NCBI GenBank assembly: GCA_002339265.1
Contig: DDKG01000075.1
Span: 82,831-146,830, forward strand
Reading direction: 5' to 3'
DNA length: 64,000 nucleotides
Origin: Massilia sp. UBA2604
GTDB taxonomy: Bacteria > Pseudomonadota > Gammaproteobacteria > Burkholderiales > Burkholderiaceae_D
Part shown: piece after piece, positions 1 through 7,648 of the stretch
Layout of the letters: the number at the start of each line of letters is the position of its first letter
Numbering within the stretch: the first letter of the stretch is position 1
Notes under the pieces: model-generated
What the model was told of the DNA's origin: nothing
What the model saw: the letters and a program-made list of their open reading frames with translations, nothing else
Databases searched by the model: none
Made by a program: the position numbers and the translations under genes

Positions 1-610
1 TCGCCGCGACCGGCAGGCCGGCAACAACGACGTCCACGAACTTGGCGGCCAGGGCCTGCTCGGCCGTGTACCAGTGGTCCTTACCGTCGGTGAGCAGGGC
101 CAGCATCTCTGCCTTGTCGCCGCCGGTCTTCGATGCGTAGGTGGTCGACATCGCTTCGGCCCAGCTGTCGAGCATCTCGGCGTACTCGCGCATCGCTGCG
201 CTGTTGCCGGAGTTCCAGCCCCAAGGGGCATGGATCATGATTTGCGCGTTCTCTGCCATCTCGACGCTGTCGCCGGCCATGGCGATCAGGCTGGCGATCG
301 AGGCGGCGATGCCGTCGACGACCGTGGTGACGGTTGCCTTGTGACGCTTGAGCGCGTTGTGGATGGCGATGCCGTCGGTCACCGAGCCGCCATAGCTATT
401 GATGCGCACGGTCAGTTGCTCGACATCGAGGGCCATCACATCACGTACGAACGATGCCGCCGCAATGGTGTCGCCGTACCAGCTCTCGCCGATATCGCCA
501 TAGATGAGGATCTCCGCAGCGGATGCCTGCACACCGCCAGCAGCGCTTGCCCGCGCGTTCGGGCGGATGGTGTACCACTTTGGCGGCTGGTTCTGATCTG
601 CTGTAGCCAT
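1..610 (-). CDS. ClpP-like prohead protease (partial, C-terminus cut by window edge)
   Basis: Peptidase family S14-type head maturation protease. Starting at ATG 610, the reading frame stays open to base 1 (about 203 codons). Visible motifs are RINSYGGSV near residue 69, the nucleophile Ser104 in GIAASIAS and the catalytic His127 in IMIHAPW, spaced as in ClpP. In many phages this protease processes the capsid or scaffold, and it is often fused to the capsid protein; the missing end prevents a check here. It follows the portal gene but a terminator (714-738) separates them, so it probably has its own promoter between 611 and 713. Confidence 0.85.
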   Translation of the reverse strand, partial: MATADQNQPPKWYTIRPNARASAAGGVQASAAEILIYGDIGESWYGDTIAAASFVRDVMALDVEQLTVRINSYGGSVTDGIAIHNALKRHKATVTTVVDGIAASIASLIAMAGDSVEMAENAQIMIHAPWGWNSGNSAAMREYAEMLDSWAEAMSTTYASKTGGDKAEMLALLTDGKDHWYTAEQALAAKFVDVVVAGLPVAA

Positions 611-667
611 CGTCCGTATTCCTTGTCGAATGCTTCGTTTTGAAGTCATCAGTTTGTTGGTCCGGCA

Positions 668-694
668 GTCCCATTTCTAGGGAGAAATGAGACA
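668..694 (-). repeat. 27-bp hairpin repeat, copy A, upstream of the prohead protease
   Basis: This is an exact 27-base copy of the sequence at 2562-2588. It is an interrupted palindrome: 11-base arms around a 4-base centre (AGGG on the + strand), with one mismatch. It lies in the leader or promoter region of the leftward protease gene, about 58 bases before the start codon. The second copy has the same relation to the connector/portal operon, so a shared operator, late-promoter element or leader hairpin is the likely role. Confidence 0.7.
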
Positions 695-713
695 GTTTTG
701 ATGGGCAGAGACG

Positions 714-738
714 AAAAAAAGGCCACCTAGTGGTGGCC
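714..738 (-). terminator. Rho-independent terminator after the portal gene
   Basis: On the minus strand a perfect 7-bp stem (GGCCACC/GGTGGCC, 4-base loop) is followed by seven T residues (the A run at 714-720 on the plus strand). It lies 17 bases past the portal stop codon and separates portal transcription from the downstream protease gene. Confidence 0.85.
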
Positions 739-754
739 TCGGGTGAGCGATAGA

Positions 755-2290
755 TCACTCGTTCTTGTCGTCTTCCTTGGGTGGCGGCACCGGCGGCGAT
801 GACTTGTTCGTGTTGGCGAAGTCGGAAGCGAACACCAGGCCGCGGTCCTTGCACTCGGCCCGGTGCGCCGCGATCTGCTCGATGACGTCGCGCGGGTTCG
901 CACCGCGCTTGCGCATGACTTCGGCCTCGCTGGCGAAACCGTCCAGCACGAGCGAGTGCCAGGCCATCGCTTCCTTCAGCGGATCAATCCAGGGCATCGA
1001 CTGGCCGACGAACAGCGCATCGTCCGCAGTTTCGGGATCTACGTCCGCCGGCATCTTCACTACGCCTGACAGGTGTGCGGTTTTCACAAAATCGTTCCAG
1101 GTCGGTTGGACGAACTGACCCACGAATTCGTCGCACAGCACCGCGTAGTGGATCCACTGCTCGACCAGCTCCTGACGTTGTGAAGAATAGGTGCCGCTGT
1201 AGTCGCGCGCGATGCTCGAGTAGCTGCCGCCCAGGCCGGCCGCAACAGCGCGCAACTGGCCCTGCCGGAACGTGACCAGGTTCGGATTGGGACGGTTCGA
1301 GTCGATCATGCCGATCTCTTCGCCCACGCCCAGGTTGTCGATGATCATGCCTGGCGAAAAATGCAGCTCACGAGGCTGGCCGGCGCCGCCTTCACCCGTG
1401 TCGGGATAATGCTCGGGCGAGCCCTTCTTGACGTACGCCGTCAGGGACGCGGCAACCTTCGCCGCGATGCGTTCGGATTCCTCATAGTCCTTGATGTCCT
1501 CAAGGCGGCCGATGACGCTGGCGAATTCGGAAACGCCGCGCATCTGCCCGATGCGGTCGATCGACGCGATGTGATGCATGCGGCCGGCGTCGATGCGCTT
1601 GAGCTCGTAGCTGCCCTTCGTCCAGTTGTCGCTGCCCGGGAAGCTCTTGTAGGCCCAGTAGCCCGTCGGCTTGCCCCAAGTGTTGCGCTCGATGCCCTGC
1701 TGAATGCCGCGCGCCTGGTCGAAGTAATCGAATGGAATCAGGTCGGGCTCCATCAGCTCTAGCGAATACGGGACCTTGGTGCCGTGGTCGAGCAGTGGGA
1801 CGGCGCCGAAGAGACGCTGCGTGAAGCATTCGCCGTCACGCATCCAGGTCTTCGCCACCAGACGCTGCACCTTGCTCCAGTGATGCCGCTGTGTGACCTC
1901 CGGCGTTTGCGCCCAGTTACGGTACGCCGTGCGTAGGGCGGCTGCGTACTCGGCGTGGATGGACCCGTCGCGGCGCCGCGGCTGCGGCTCGATGCCGATG
2001 CCGCTTGGGCCAACCACGTTGTTCACCAAGGTGCGCAGCGCCCCGCGCGCGATGTCGTGGTTCGACTCGAGGTGGCGGGCCAGGCCGCGCAGGCCGACCG
2101 CGCCCATCTGCGAGCCAGCGTTCGGCGAGCCGTTCGCCTTGCGCCCCTTGCGCAGGCGTGACGGCTTCGCGGCTTCGTACTGGCTAAGGACGTTGCGTGC
2201 AGCAAGACGGCGCACGCCGGCACCAGGGAAGAAGAACGCGATTGCCTGGTCGAAGAAATTGAGTTGGACCTTCGGGGCCGCCTTCATCAT
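755..2290 (-). CDS. Phage portal protein, lambda gpB family
   Basis: A 511-residue protein, the usual size for lambda-type portals that form the dodecameric DNA channel and connect head to tail. The interior reads as the family: a basic N-terminus, ARHLESNHDIARGALRTLV near residue 75, and a conserved segment with GGSYSSIARDYSGTYSSQRQ in the second half. The start chosen is the ATG at 2290, because it overlaps the stop of the connector gene as ATGA; an earlier in-frame start would overlap that gene by about 100 bases. The C-terminal tail is charged (EDDKNE). Transcription ends at 714-738. Confidence 0.92.
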   Translation of the reverse strand: MMKAAPKVQLNFFDQAIAFFFPGAGVRRLAARNVLSQYEAAKPSRLRKGRKANGSPNAGSQMGAVGLRGLARHLESNHDIARGALRTLVNNVVGPSGIGIEPQPRRRDGSIHAEYAAALRTAYRNWAQTPEVTQRHHWSKVQRLVAKTWMRDGECFTQRLFGAVPLLDHGTKVPYSLELMEPDLIPFDYFDQARGIQQGIERNTWGKPTGYWAYKSFPGSDNWTKGSYELKRIDAGRMHHIASIDRIGQMRGVSEFASVIGRLEDIKDYEESERIAAKVAASLTAYVKKGSPEHYPDTGEGGAGQPRELHFSPGMIIDNLGVGEEIGMIDSNRPNPNLVTFRQGQLRAVAAGLGGSYSSIARDYSGTYSSQRQELVEQWIHYAVLCDEFVGQFVQPTWNDFVKTAHLSGVVKMPADVDPETADDALFVGQSMPWIDPLKEAMAWHSLVLDGFASEAEVMRKRGANPRDVIEQIAAHRAECKDRGLVFASDFANTNKSSPPVPPPKEDDKNE

Positions 2291-2520
2291 CGGCGGTCTC
2301 CAAAGCTGGCAACCGAGAAGGACATGCCGCCAATCGAAGGGCGGCCACTGGCTGCGCGCGACTCTTGCGCGACTCGCGCCTCCCATTCGCGGCGGCCGGC
2401 GCGGATCTCCTGGAGATTTTCCATGCCCATCGAACGGCCTTGGAAGGTGATGGTCTTGCCGGACAAGACGGCCAGCTCGGCGTCGAGGTACTTGGCAAGC
2501 ATATGTGCTGATGTGGTCAT
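2287..2520 (-). CDS. gpW-like head-tail joining protein
   Basis: A 77-residue protein. Its N-terminal helix (SAHMLAKYLDAELAVLSG), the KTITFQGRSMGMENLQEI segment and a charged RRxWEARV helix match the small gpW family, which completes the head and prepares the portal for tail attachment. Its place directly before the portal, with an ATGA overlap, is the usual one. The leader contains copy B of the 27-bp hairpin repeat. Identification rests on pattern, size and position. Confidence 0.75.
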   Translation of the reverse strand: MTTSAHMLAKYLDAELAVLSGKTITFQGRSMGMENLQEIRAGRREWEARVAQESRAASGRPSIGGMSFSVASFGDRR

Positions 2521-2561
2521 TGGGCTCTCCCTAGTCTAAGCCCAACACTACTTTTCGCGAC

Positions 2562-2588
2562 GTCCCATTTCTAGGGAGAAATGAGACA
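2562..2588 (-). repeat. 27-bp hairpin repeat, copy B, upstream of the connector/portal operon
   Basis: Identical to 668-694 over 27 bases and ending 41 bases before the connector start codon at 2520. The symmetric arms could form a hairpin in the leader RNA or bind a dimeric regulator at the DNA level. No third copy was noticed upstream of the terminase genes. Confidence 0.7.
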
Positions 2589-2706
2589 ACCTATGTCTGC
2601 GAAGTTGTCGAATTCGTTTTGGGTGTCAACGTTGCAGTAGGACTGACTTTCGATGACAATGAACCAGCCGGTCCTGTTGTGTCCGGCGTGCGTAGATAGG
2701 AAGCAA

Positions 2707-2730
2707 CCTCCAATCTTAAAAAATTGGAGG
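2707..2730 (+). promoter_or_regulatory. Hairpin that pairs the ribosome binding site of the 2734 gene
   Basis: A perfect 8-bp stem (CCTCCAAT with ATTGGAGG) around an 8-base A-rich loop. The 3' arm contains the whole Shine-Dalgarno sequence GGAGG, three bases before the ATG at 2734. Translation of the downstream gene should be blocked while the hairpin is closed, which suggests thermosensor-like or factor-dependent control. The geometry is read directly; the regulatory effect is inferred. Confidence 0.55.
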
Positions 2731-2733
2731 AAC

Positions 2734-2976
2734 ATGCAACACAAGCAACAAAAGCAGCAACTGTCGGCTCGCGCCCGGAATATTGTTAAATATTTAAAGG
2801 TGCATGCTCTCATCAACGCTCAGCTCTACTTCGAACTGATTGGATCGCTAACGGAACAAAACGACTCAGACCCCCAAGCCCTACTGACCAAACTCGTCAT
2901 AAACACGGTCTGTCAGATAGCCGTCAAATGCTTTAAGTCGCCCCCAAGGAATGACGATGAAAACAGCAAAAAGTAG
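2734..2976 (+). CDS. Small hypothetical protein, moron candidate
   Basis: An 80-residue basic, Lys/Gln-rich protein beginning MQHKQQKQQLSARARNIVKY and ending in charged residues. It is not a family I recognise. An upstream in-frame start at 2653 exists, but the strong GGAGG just before 2734 argues for the shorter form. It runs against the surrounding leftward late genes and is AT-richer than they are, features typical of moron genes expressed from the prophage. Confidence 0.5.
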   Translation: MQHKQQKQQLSARARNIVKYLKVHALINAQLYFELIGSLTEQNDSDPQALLTKLVINTVCQIAVKCFKSPPRNDDENSKK

Positions 2977-3084
2977 TCAAGCAATCTAACTTATCCCGCA
3001 CCCCTGGAGGTTCACCCTCCCACCTGAGGAATGCGTGCAGGACGCATGCCTAACAGGTAACACAACTAGGGCACCACAACAATC

Positions 3085-3681
3085 ATGGCGCAACAACTAG
3101 AAATGTTCTATGACATGTCGCTAGCAAGCGAGTTCGCCGCCGGGTCCGATTACGGGCGCGAGTCGATTCGCATATTGCAGGCCTTGTTAGACGAAAAGAC
3201 GTTGTTGATTCGCAGAAGGAAACTCGATGAAATTCTCATCGATTCCAAGTACGAACACTTGAGCCTCCATGAGGCGGCGCTGAAGCTTCTCGAAGGAGTA
3301 GCTGTCGAACCAGCACGAGTGAACGCCTCGGTTCTTGCACTGTTGATGGCGCAAGTCCGCCCGCCTCAACGTGAAGCTATTGGTTCTAGCCCGAAACAAC
3401 ACCTGAAACGCAGGAGCGGTCACAATGCCCGCGAGCCGCCGTTGCTCAATTTTCACTCCGGCTTGGTAGCGTTGGCCACGTTGCCTACTACGTCGCTAAG
3501 CGCTTTAGCCATGTATGGCTCTCGCTTATCCGTCAATGCTCCACCCAATGTGACCAGATCTGCTACAACCGCCACTGGCGTCGCTACTGCCACTCCCACG
3601 GTCGCCTTGACCAAAGATCCCAAAGTATCGAACATCTTCCCTCCTAGGTATGCCGCTCCCAGCGCCGAGCGGCTGACGTGA
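3085..3681 (+). CDS. Hypothetical protein, second moron candidate (3' half doubtful)
   Basis: The first 95 residues look like a real helical protein (MAQQLEMFYDMSLASEFAAG, then LHEAALKLLEG) with ordinary codon use. The last third is antisense to the better-supported leftward gene at 3453-3635 and reads as low-complexity Thr/Ala sequence. Either the two genes truly overlap tail to tail, or a frameshift has extended a shorter protein of about 100 residues. No family recognised. The 108-base gap before it holds small GC-rich inverted repeats around 3006-3048 but no clear promoter. Confidence 0.4.
   Translation: MAQQLEMFYDMSLASEFAAGSDYGRESIRILQALLDEKTLLIRRRKLDEILIDSKYEHLSLHEAALKLLEGVAVEPARVNASVLALLMAQVRPPQREAIGSSPKQHLKRRSGHNAREPPLLNFHSGLVALATLPTTSLSALAMYGSRLSVNAPPNVTRSATTATGVATATPTVALTKDPKVSNIFPPRYAAPSAERLT
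3453..3635 (-). CDS. Small conserved-type phage protein with hydrophobic core
   Basis: A 60-residue protein starting MFDTLGSLVKATVGVAVATP, then a Val/Ala-rich helix, VTLGGALTDKREPY and an amphipathic end. I have seen this layout in short phage proteins of unknown function encoded among the head genes; the hydrophobic stretch could associate with a membrane. It is co-directional with the Mor-like gene and terminase. A rightward frame overlaps it completely, and this leftward frame is the more protein-like of the two. Confidence 0.6.
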   Translation of the reverse strand: MFDTLGSLVKATVGVAVATPVAVVADLVTLGGALTDKREPYMAKALSDVVGNVANATKPE

Positions 3682-3684
3682 GCA

Positions 3685-3960
3685 TCAGTCGCCCTTGATG
3701 AACCTGTAGAACTGCGAACGGCTGATGTTGTACTCGAGCATGAGCTCCTTCCGGTTGCGGCCGTTGTACTTGGCCTTGATCTCCAAGGCTCGCGCTTCGG
3801 GATCGACGTTGTGCTTCTTCACGTAGACCTCCTGCCCGCCCCACTGCGTACGGAGCATGGTGTCGACCAACCGTTGCTTCTCGACGGGGAAGGCCCCGAG
3901 ACCGAGCGTGGCGCCCACCAGGCTGACGAAGGCGCCAACGATGTCATGTTCGTTTTGCAT
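3685..3960 (-). CDS. Mor/C-type transcription activator-like protein
   Basis: A 91-residue protein whose second half matches the Mor activator fold: GGQEVYVKK, an arginine-containing helix, then YNGRNRKELMLEYNISRSQF, the family helix-turn-helix. Mor and C of phage Mu activate middle and late promoters. The gene starts inside the terminase stop codon (TAATG), so it is co-translated with the large terminase and sits just before the portal region. It could activate the leaders containing the 27-bp repeat; that link is a hypothesis. Confidence 0.7.
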   Translation of the reverse strand: MQNEHDIVGAFVSLVGATLGLGAFPVEKQRLVDTMLRTQWGGQEVYVKKHNVDPEARALEIKAKYNGRNRKELMLEYNISRSQFYRFIKGD

Positions 3961-6038
3961 TACCCAAATCCCCTACTTGACCAATCATCGGACGCGAATC
4001 GGTTGCCCGCGCTCCTGTTCTGTACCGGCGCGGGCGGCTTGGCCGGTGCTGGTGGTTTCTGTTGTTGTGCCTGCGGTGTAGGCCTCACCTGTTCGGGCGC
4101 CGCCGCAGCCGACTGGCTGAAGAGGTCCCCGATCGCTGGCTGGACTTCGGCCTCGAGGGCGTCCCACCACTTGGCCGGCTTCTTGGCCAGCTCCAAGTGC
4201 GTTTCGAGCCAGACCGCATAGACTGTGCAGTCCCACGCTTCCACTCGCTTGCGCAACGCCGTCCAGCGCGATTCTTTTCCGCCGGCGGTAGCCCGCTCCA
4301 CTCGTGCTTCGCCTGCCATCTGCGCAAAGTACTCATCCGTCGACTCCTTCGAAAAGTGCATGTAGCCGGGACCCGGCTTCGTTATCTGCAGACGGCCGTA
4401 GATCAGGTCCTTGGCCAAGTTGGTGCCGACCTGCCACAGGAACAGGCCGCGCTTCTTCGTCTTGCCGCGCCAGTCGATGTCGACTTTCGAGACGCCATCC
4501 TTGATGTGCTTCTCCCGGCCCGAGCGTCCTTTCACGGCAAACACCTTCCGGCCCAGCGCACTCTGCGCGTGCACGAACGCGTACACCGCCTGCGTGTGGT
4601 GGCCACCGGTGTCGATCGCGGCGGCATAGATGCGCAGCTGCTGCCCGCTCACATGCGCGAACTCGGTCTCGAACAGGTACTCGGCAACGTCCTGCCACAC
4701 CTGGTCCTCGCTCGGGTTGCCGTACAAGATGCGGTGGTCGATCTTCCAGGTCTCGCAACCGCGGCCATATCCGCGCACCGTGACCTCGATCCGGTTGTCC
4801 TGGGTGTCGCAGCCGGCCAGCAGCCGCACGCACCCCATAGGCACGGTGCCGAGCTTGTAGGGCTCGGCACGCTCCTTGAGCTGGTCGGCGTCGCTCTTCT
4901 CCTGCTCCAGCGCCCAGACCTCGCCAAGGGTCGTGTTGGTGAACGCCTTGAGCTTGGTAATGTCGCCGCCCTGGGCCGCCTCATAGGCCTCCAGGAATTC
5001 CTCGACCAGCCGCGACCAGGTCACGAGTGGGCTGTACGCCGTCCAGACGTGGAAGGCGATGTGCTCGAGCGCCGAGATCTCCTCGCCGGCCGCGTTGCGG
5101 AACACGCCGGCGGCGTCCACCGTGATACTGCCGTCGTCGTTCTGCCAACGTCCCTGGTCGGCCACGGCCAGGTACTGCGCCTGGGTGATTAGGCAGTGGC
5201 AGTGCGGGCACAGGTGACGCACCGTTTCCGGATCCCCGTTCACCCACTTGAAGCCGTGCTGCTCGTCCTTCTTGCCCCAGGTAAGCGCATGGAACTCACC
5301 ACACTCCGGACAGGGAATCGCGTACTTCAGCCGAACGTCCGCCGCCCGGTAGCGGTCGTCGATGAGCGAGAAGCCCTGCAGCTTCGGCGTCGAGCCGGTA
5401 ATGAGCTTCGGGAAAGTGGCGCCTTCGACGCGCTTGGCCGCCAACACGTCGGGCGAACCTTCCTTCTCGATGTCGCGGTCGAAAGCATCCAGCTCGTCCA
5501 GCAACGCGACGTCCACCGAAATCCGTCGGTACGCGCGCGCGGCCGTCCCACCACGCGTGTGAAGCAGGCATCCCAGAAACTTCTTCTGCGCGAGCGTGTT
5601 GTCCTTGTGCCTGGACACGTGCGCCGGCATCGCCTTGCGCATGACCTTCACGTCGCGCAGCATCGTGTCGAGCTCGGTCTTTACGAACTCGTCGCTATCG
5701 CCATCGGTCGGCTGCCAGAGAGCCTGGTTGCGCCGCTTGTGCTCGGCGAAGTAGCCGACTGCCGCCAGCAGCATCTTCGTGTAGCCGACCCGCGCCGACT
5801 TCTTGAAGTCGATCGCGCGGATGTCGTCGTTGCTGATGCACGCCAGGATCGCGCACTGGAAGGGCCAGGGCCGCCAGGCCTGTTCGACGTACGATGATTC
5901 GGCCGACAGGTAGAAGTGCTCCGCTGCCCACTCCTCGAGCGTCATTGGCGGCGGCACGCCGAACGTGCCGAGGCCGCGCGAGACGGTCTTGGCCAGCTCG
6001 GGCGACTGCCAGTTCAGCACCTCGTGCATGCTGCTCAT
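3960..6038 (-). CDS. Phage terminase large subunit, lambda gpA family
   Basis: A 692-residue packaging motor and nuclease. The N-terminal ATPase region shows a Walker-A-like KKSARVGYTK near residue 80 and a Walker-B-like VALLDELDAFD near 178. A zinc-ribbon-type pair follows (CPECGEFH, then CPHCHC), then the nuclease domain (ATPase-nuclease order as in gpA). The C-terminal 60 residues are a Gln/Pro/Ala linker. Its start overlaps the small-subunit stop as ATGA (6035-6038). Length and motif order fit the gpA family, which usually cuts at cos sites. Confidence 0.95.
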   Translation of the reverse strand: MSSMHEVLNWQSPELAKTVSRGLGTFGVPPPMTLEEWAAEHFYLSAESSYVEQAWRPWPFQCAILACISNDDIRAIDFKKSARVGYTKMLLAAVGYFAEHKRRNQALWQPTDGDSDEFVKTELDTMLRDVKVMRKAMPAHVSRHKDNTLAQKKFLGCLLHTRGGTAARAYRRISVDVALLDELDAFDRDIEKEGSPDVLAAKRVEGATFPKLITGSTPKLQGFSLIDDRYRAADVRLKYAIPCPECGEFHALTWGKKDEQHGFKWVNGDPETVRHLCPHCHCLITQAQYLAVADQGRWQNDDGSITVDAAGVFRNAAGEEISALEHIAFHVWTAYSPLVTWSRLVEEFLEAYEAAQGGDITKLKAFTNTTLGEVWALEQEKSDADQLKERAEPYKLGTVPMGCVRLLAGCDTQDNRIEVTVRGYGRGCETWKIDHRILYGNPSEDQVWQDVAEYLFETEFAHVSGQQLRIYAAAIDTGGHHTQAVYAFVHAQSALGRKVFAVKGRSGREKHIKDGVSKVDIDWRGKTKKRGLFLWQVGTNLAKDLIYGRLQITKPGPGYMHFSKESTDEYFAQMAGEARVERATAGGKESRWTALRKRVEAWDCTVYAVWLETHLELAKKPAKWWDALEAEVQPAIGDLFSQSAAAAPEQVRPTPQAQQQKPPAPAKPPAPVQNRSAGNRFASDDWSSRGFG

Positions 6039-6553
6039 GGCTCGAGCTCCTCGCCCTCGCCGTCCTCATCCTCTTCGTCCGGCTCGCGCAGATCCTCCAG
6101 CGACATGCCGGCGACGACGTTGCGCACGCGCGCGATCTCGGCCGCAATATTCTTGATCTCATCGCCGGTCAGGCTGGGCACCCGGCGCTTCACGGCGCCG
6201 GGGATCGCTTCGAGAATGCCGGCGATCCGGCCGCCGGCCTTGGACAGAACTTCCTCGATCAGCGCGACGGGCGCCAGCTCGCTGCGCGTGACGGCGTTCT
6301 GCATCTCGATCTTCTCGCGCTGCGCCTTCGCCAGGCCTGCACGCTCGGTCGCCAGATCCAGCTCGCCGTTGGCGGCGCGGCCGGCCGCCTGCTCGCGCAG
6401 GTGCGAGCAGTACGCCAACAGCAGCTGTTCGGCATCCATGCCCTTGTCGAGGATGCCCCTGCCGACCAGGTTGCCAATGGCCTGCTGGCTGACACCGACG
6501 AGCGCACCGAATGCTGCCTGCGTCATCGGCATGGATAGGTCAATGGTGGACAA
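6035..6553 (-). CDS. Phage terminase small subunit, Nu1-like
   Basis: A 172-residue protein. The N-terminus carries a winged HTH (MTQAAFGALVGVSQQAIGNL then VGRGIL) that would bind the packaging site. It is followed by a coiled-coil segment (LATERAGLAKAQREKIEMQN) and an acidic C-terminus rich in Glu/Asp that would contact the large subunit. The order HTH, coiled coil, acidic tail is that of Nu1. The next gene overlaps by four bases. Confidence 0.88.
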   Translation of the reverse strand: MSTIDLSMPMTQAAFGALVGVSQQAIGNLVGRGILDKGMDAEQLLLAYCSHLREQAAGRAANGELDLATERAGLAKAQREKIEMQNAVTRSELAPVALIEEVLSKAGGRIAGILEAIPGAVKRRVPSLTGDEIKNIAAEIARVRNVVAGMSLEDLREPDEEDEDGEGEELEP

Positions 6554-6652
6554 TACAACCCCCTTAGGACGGGTCTATGACTAGAGAAAACTCGGGGTTC
6601 GAATTACCCTTGAAAGGCCCCCTCCCGGGAGTACCTTGGAAATCGCAAAAGG
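6554..6652. other. Gap before the terminase genes, possible cos region
   Basis: In phages with gpA/Nu1-type terminases the packaging site usually lies immediately before the small-subunit gene, which puts it here. The 99-base gap has a perfect 10-base palindrome CTCCCGGGAG at 6623-6632 inside the longer imperfect inverted repeat AAGG...CCTT, and two C-rich tracts. No known cos sequence was recognised, so position is the main argument. Confidence 0.3.
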
Positions 6653-7408
6653 TCAGCGCTGCGTCGCCCGCGCCTCGGCCAGCGCGCGGGAGAACTCGCC
6701 GGCAAAGTGCTGTTCGATCGTCGACGTGGCCACGTAGCCGAAGTCGAACGTCTTCTGGTAGACGACGTTGCGCACGAAGATCATCACCGCCCTGATTGCC
6801 GTGCCGCGCGCGAAGTGGACACGCTGGTAGACGCCCAGTGGAAGGCGATCACCAGGCCGCCCGACGAAGTAGGAGACGCCCTGGCGCGTCCTGCTCCCGC
6901 GCTGCAGCGCCTCCCGCCGCTTGTCGCTCATGTTCGCCTTATACCCAGCTTCCGGGAACGCCCTGAGGTACGCGAGGATCTGTACGATCTGGCCGCGGTT
7001 CATGTTGCCGTAGGCGTCCAGCTCTGCCCCCTCGCCAGGGACGACACGGTAGCCAGGCGGCAGGGCGCCGATCGATTCCAGCGCGCGCTCGAAGCGCTTC
7101 TGCCCGCGCGAGCCGCCCTTGATCTGTGCTTCCAGGTACTTCGCCGCCGGCGTGCTGCTCTTGCTTGCAAAGTCCTTGAGCTTGACCTCAGCGGTCAGGT
7201 TCGATGCTGTCGCCGGCCGCACGAAGAGACCCGACATCGTGAACGGCGTGGGCCGGTCGAAGCTGTCCCGCATTTCATGCTGCTCTGCGGCCTCGATTCT
7301 CTTGGCCGTCCGGGTCAGGGCTACACGCGTGGCGAACTTCACCTGCTTTTCCTCCACCAGGATTCCGGTGGTGAGCTGCCTGATCGCATCGCGCACATCG
7401 ACTGCCAT
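6653..7408 (-). CDS. Phage structural protein, minor tail gpZ-like candidate
   Basis: A 251-residue basic protein. The N-terminal half (VKFATRVALTRTAKRIEAAE, then RDSFDRPTPFTMSGLFVRPA) resembles tail-completion proteins of the gpZ/gp10 type, which act at the neck of siphoviruses. The start is the ATG at 7408, preceded by GAAGGAAG; an upstream start has no ribosome site. It sits before the terminase genes rather than among tail genes, which is unusual. Function is tentative. Confidence 0.6.
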   Translation of the reverse strand: MAVDVRDAIRQLTTGILVEEKQVKFATRVALTRTAKRIEAAEQHEMRDSFDRPTPFTMSGLFVRPATASNLTAEVKLKDFASKSSTPAAKYLEAQIKGGSRGQKRFERALESIGALPPGYRVVPGEGAELDAYGNMNRGQIVQILAYLRAFPEAGYKANMSDKRREALQRGSRTRQGVSYFVGRPGDRLPLGVYQRVHFARGTAIRAVMIFVRNVVYQKTFDFGYVATSTIEQHFAGEFSRALAEARATQR

Positions 7409-7574
7409 CGTTCTTCCTTCGTGTAGACGTCTGCACAAGACGCGGCGGTCATTGGCGAGCGTCACCCACAACCTGCGCCGATTCGGCGTCCAGCGTTCGC
7501 TTGAGGTTCGGGATTGGAGCCACTATCATGGGCTCTGACGGTTTGCCAGGTGACGGCGCTGTCCTGCTGAAAAC

Positions 7575-7606
7575 AAAAAAGCCCGCGACCTTTCGGGGCG
7601 GGCTTT
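7575..7606 (-). terminator. Rho-independent terminator
   Basis: A 9-bp stem, AAAGCCCGC (7578-7586) with GCGGGCTTT (7598-7606), followed on the minus strand by a T-rich run. It lies 43 bases past the stop of the leftward 7649-8101 gene and separates the replication/early genes from the late block. Confidence 0.8.
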
Positions 7607-7648
7607 GCTCGTGTGTTAGACGCAATATCGGCATCTAGCACGGGTATC

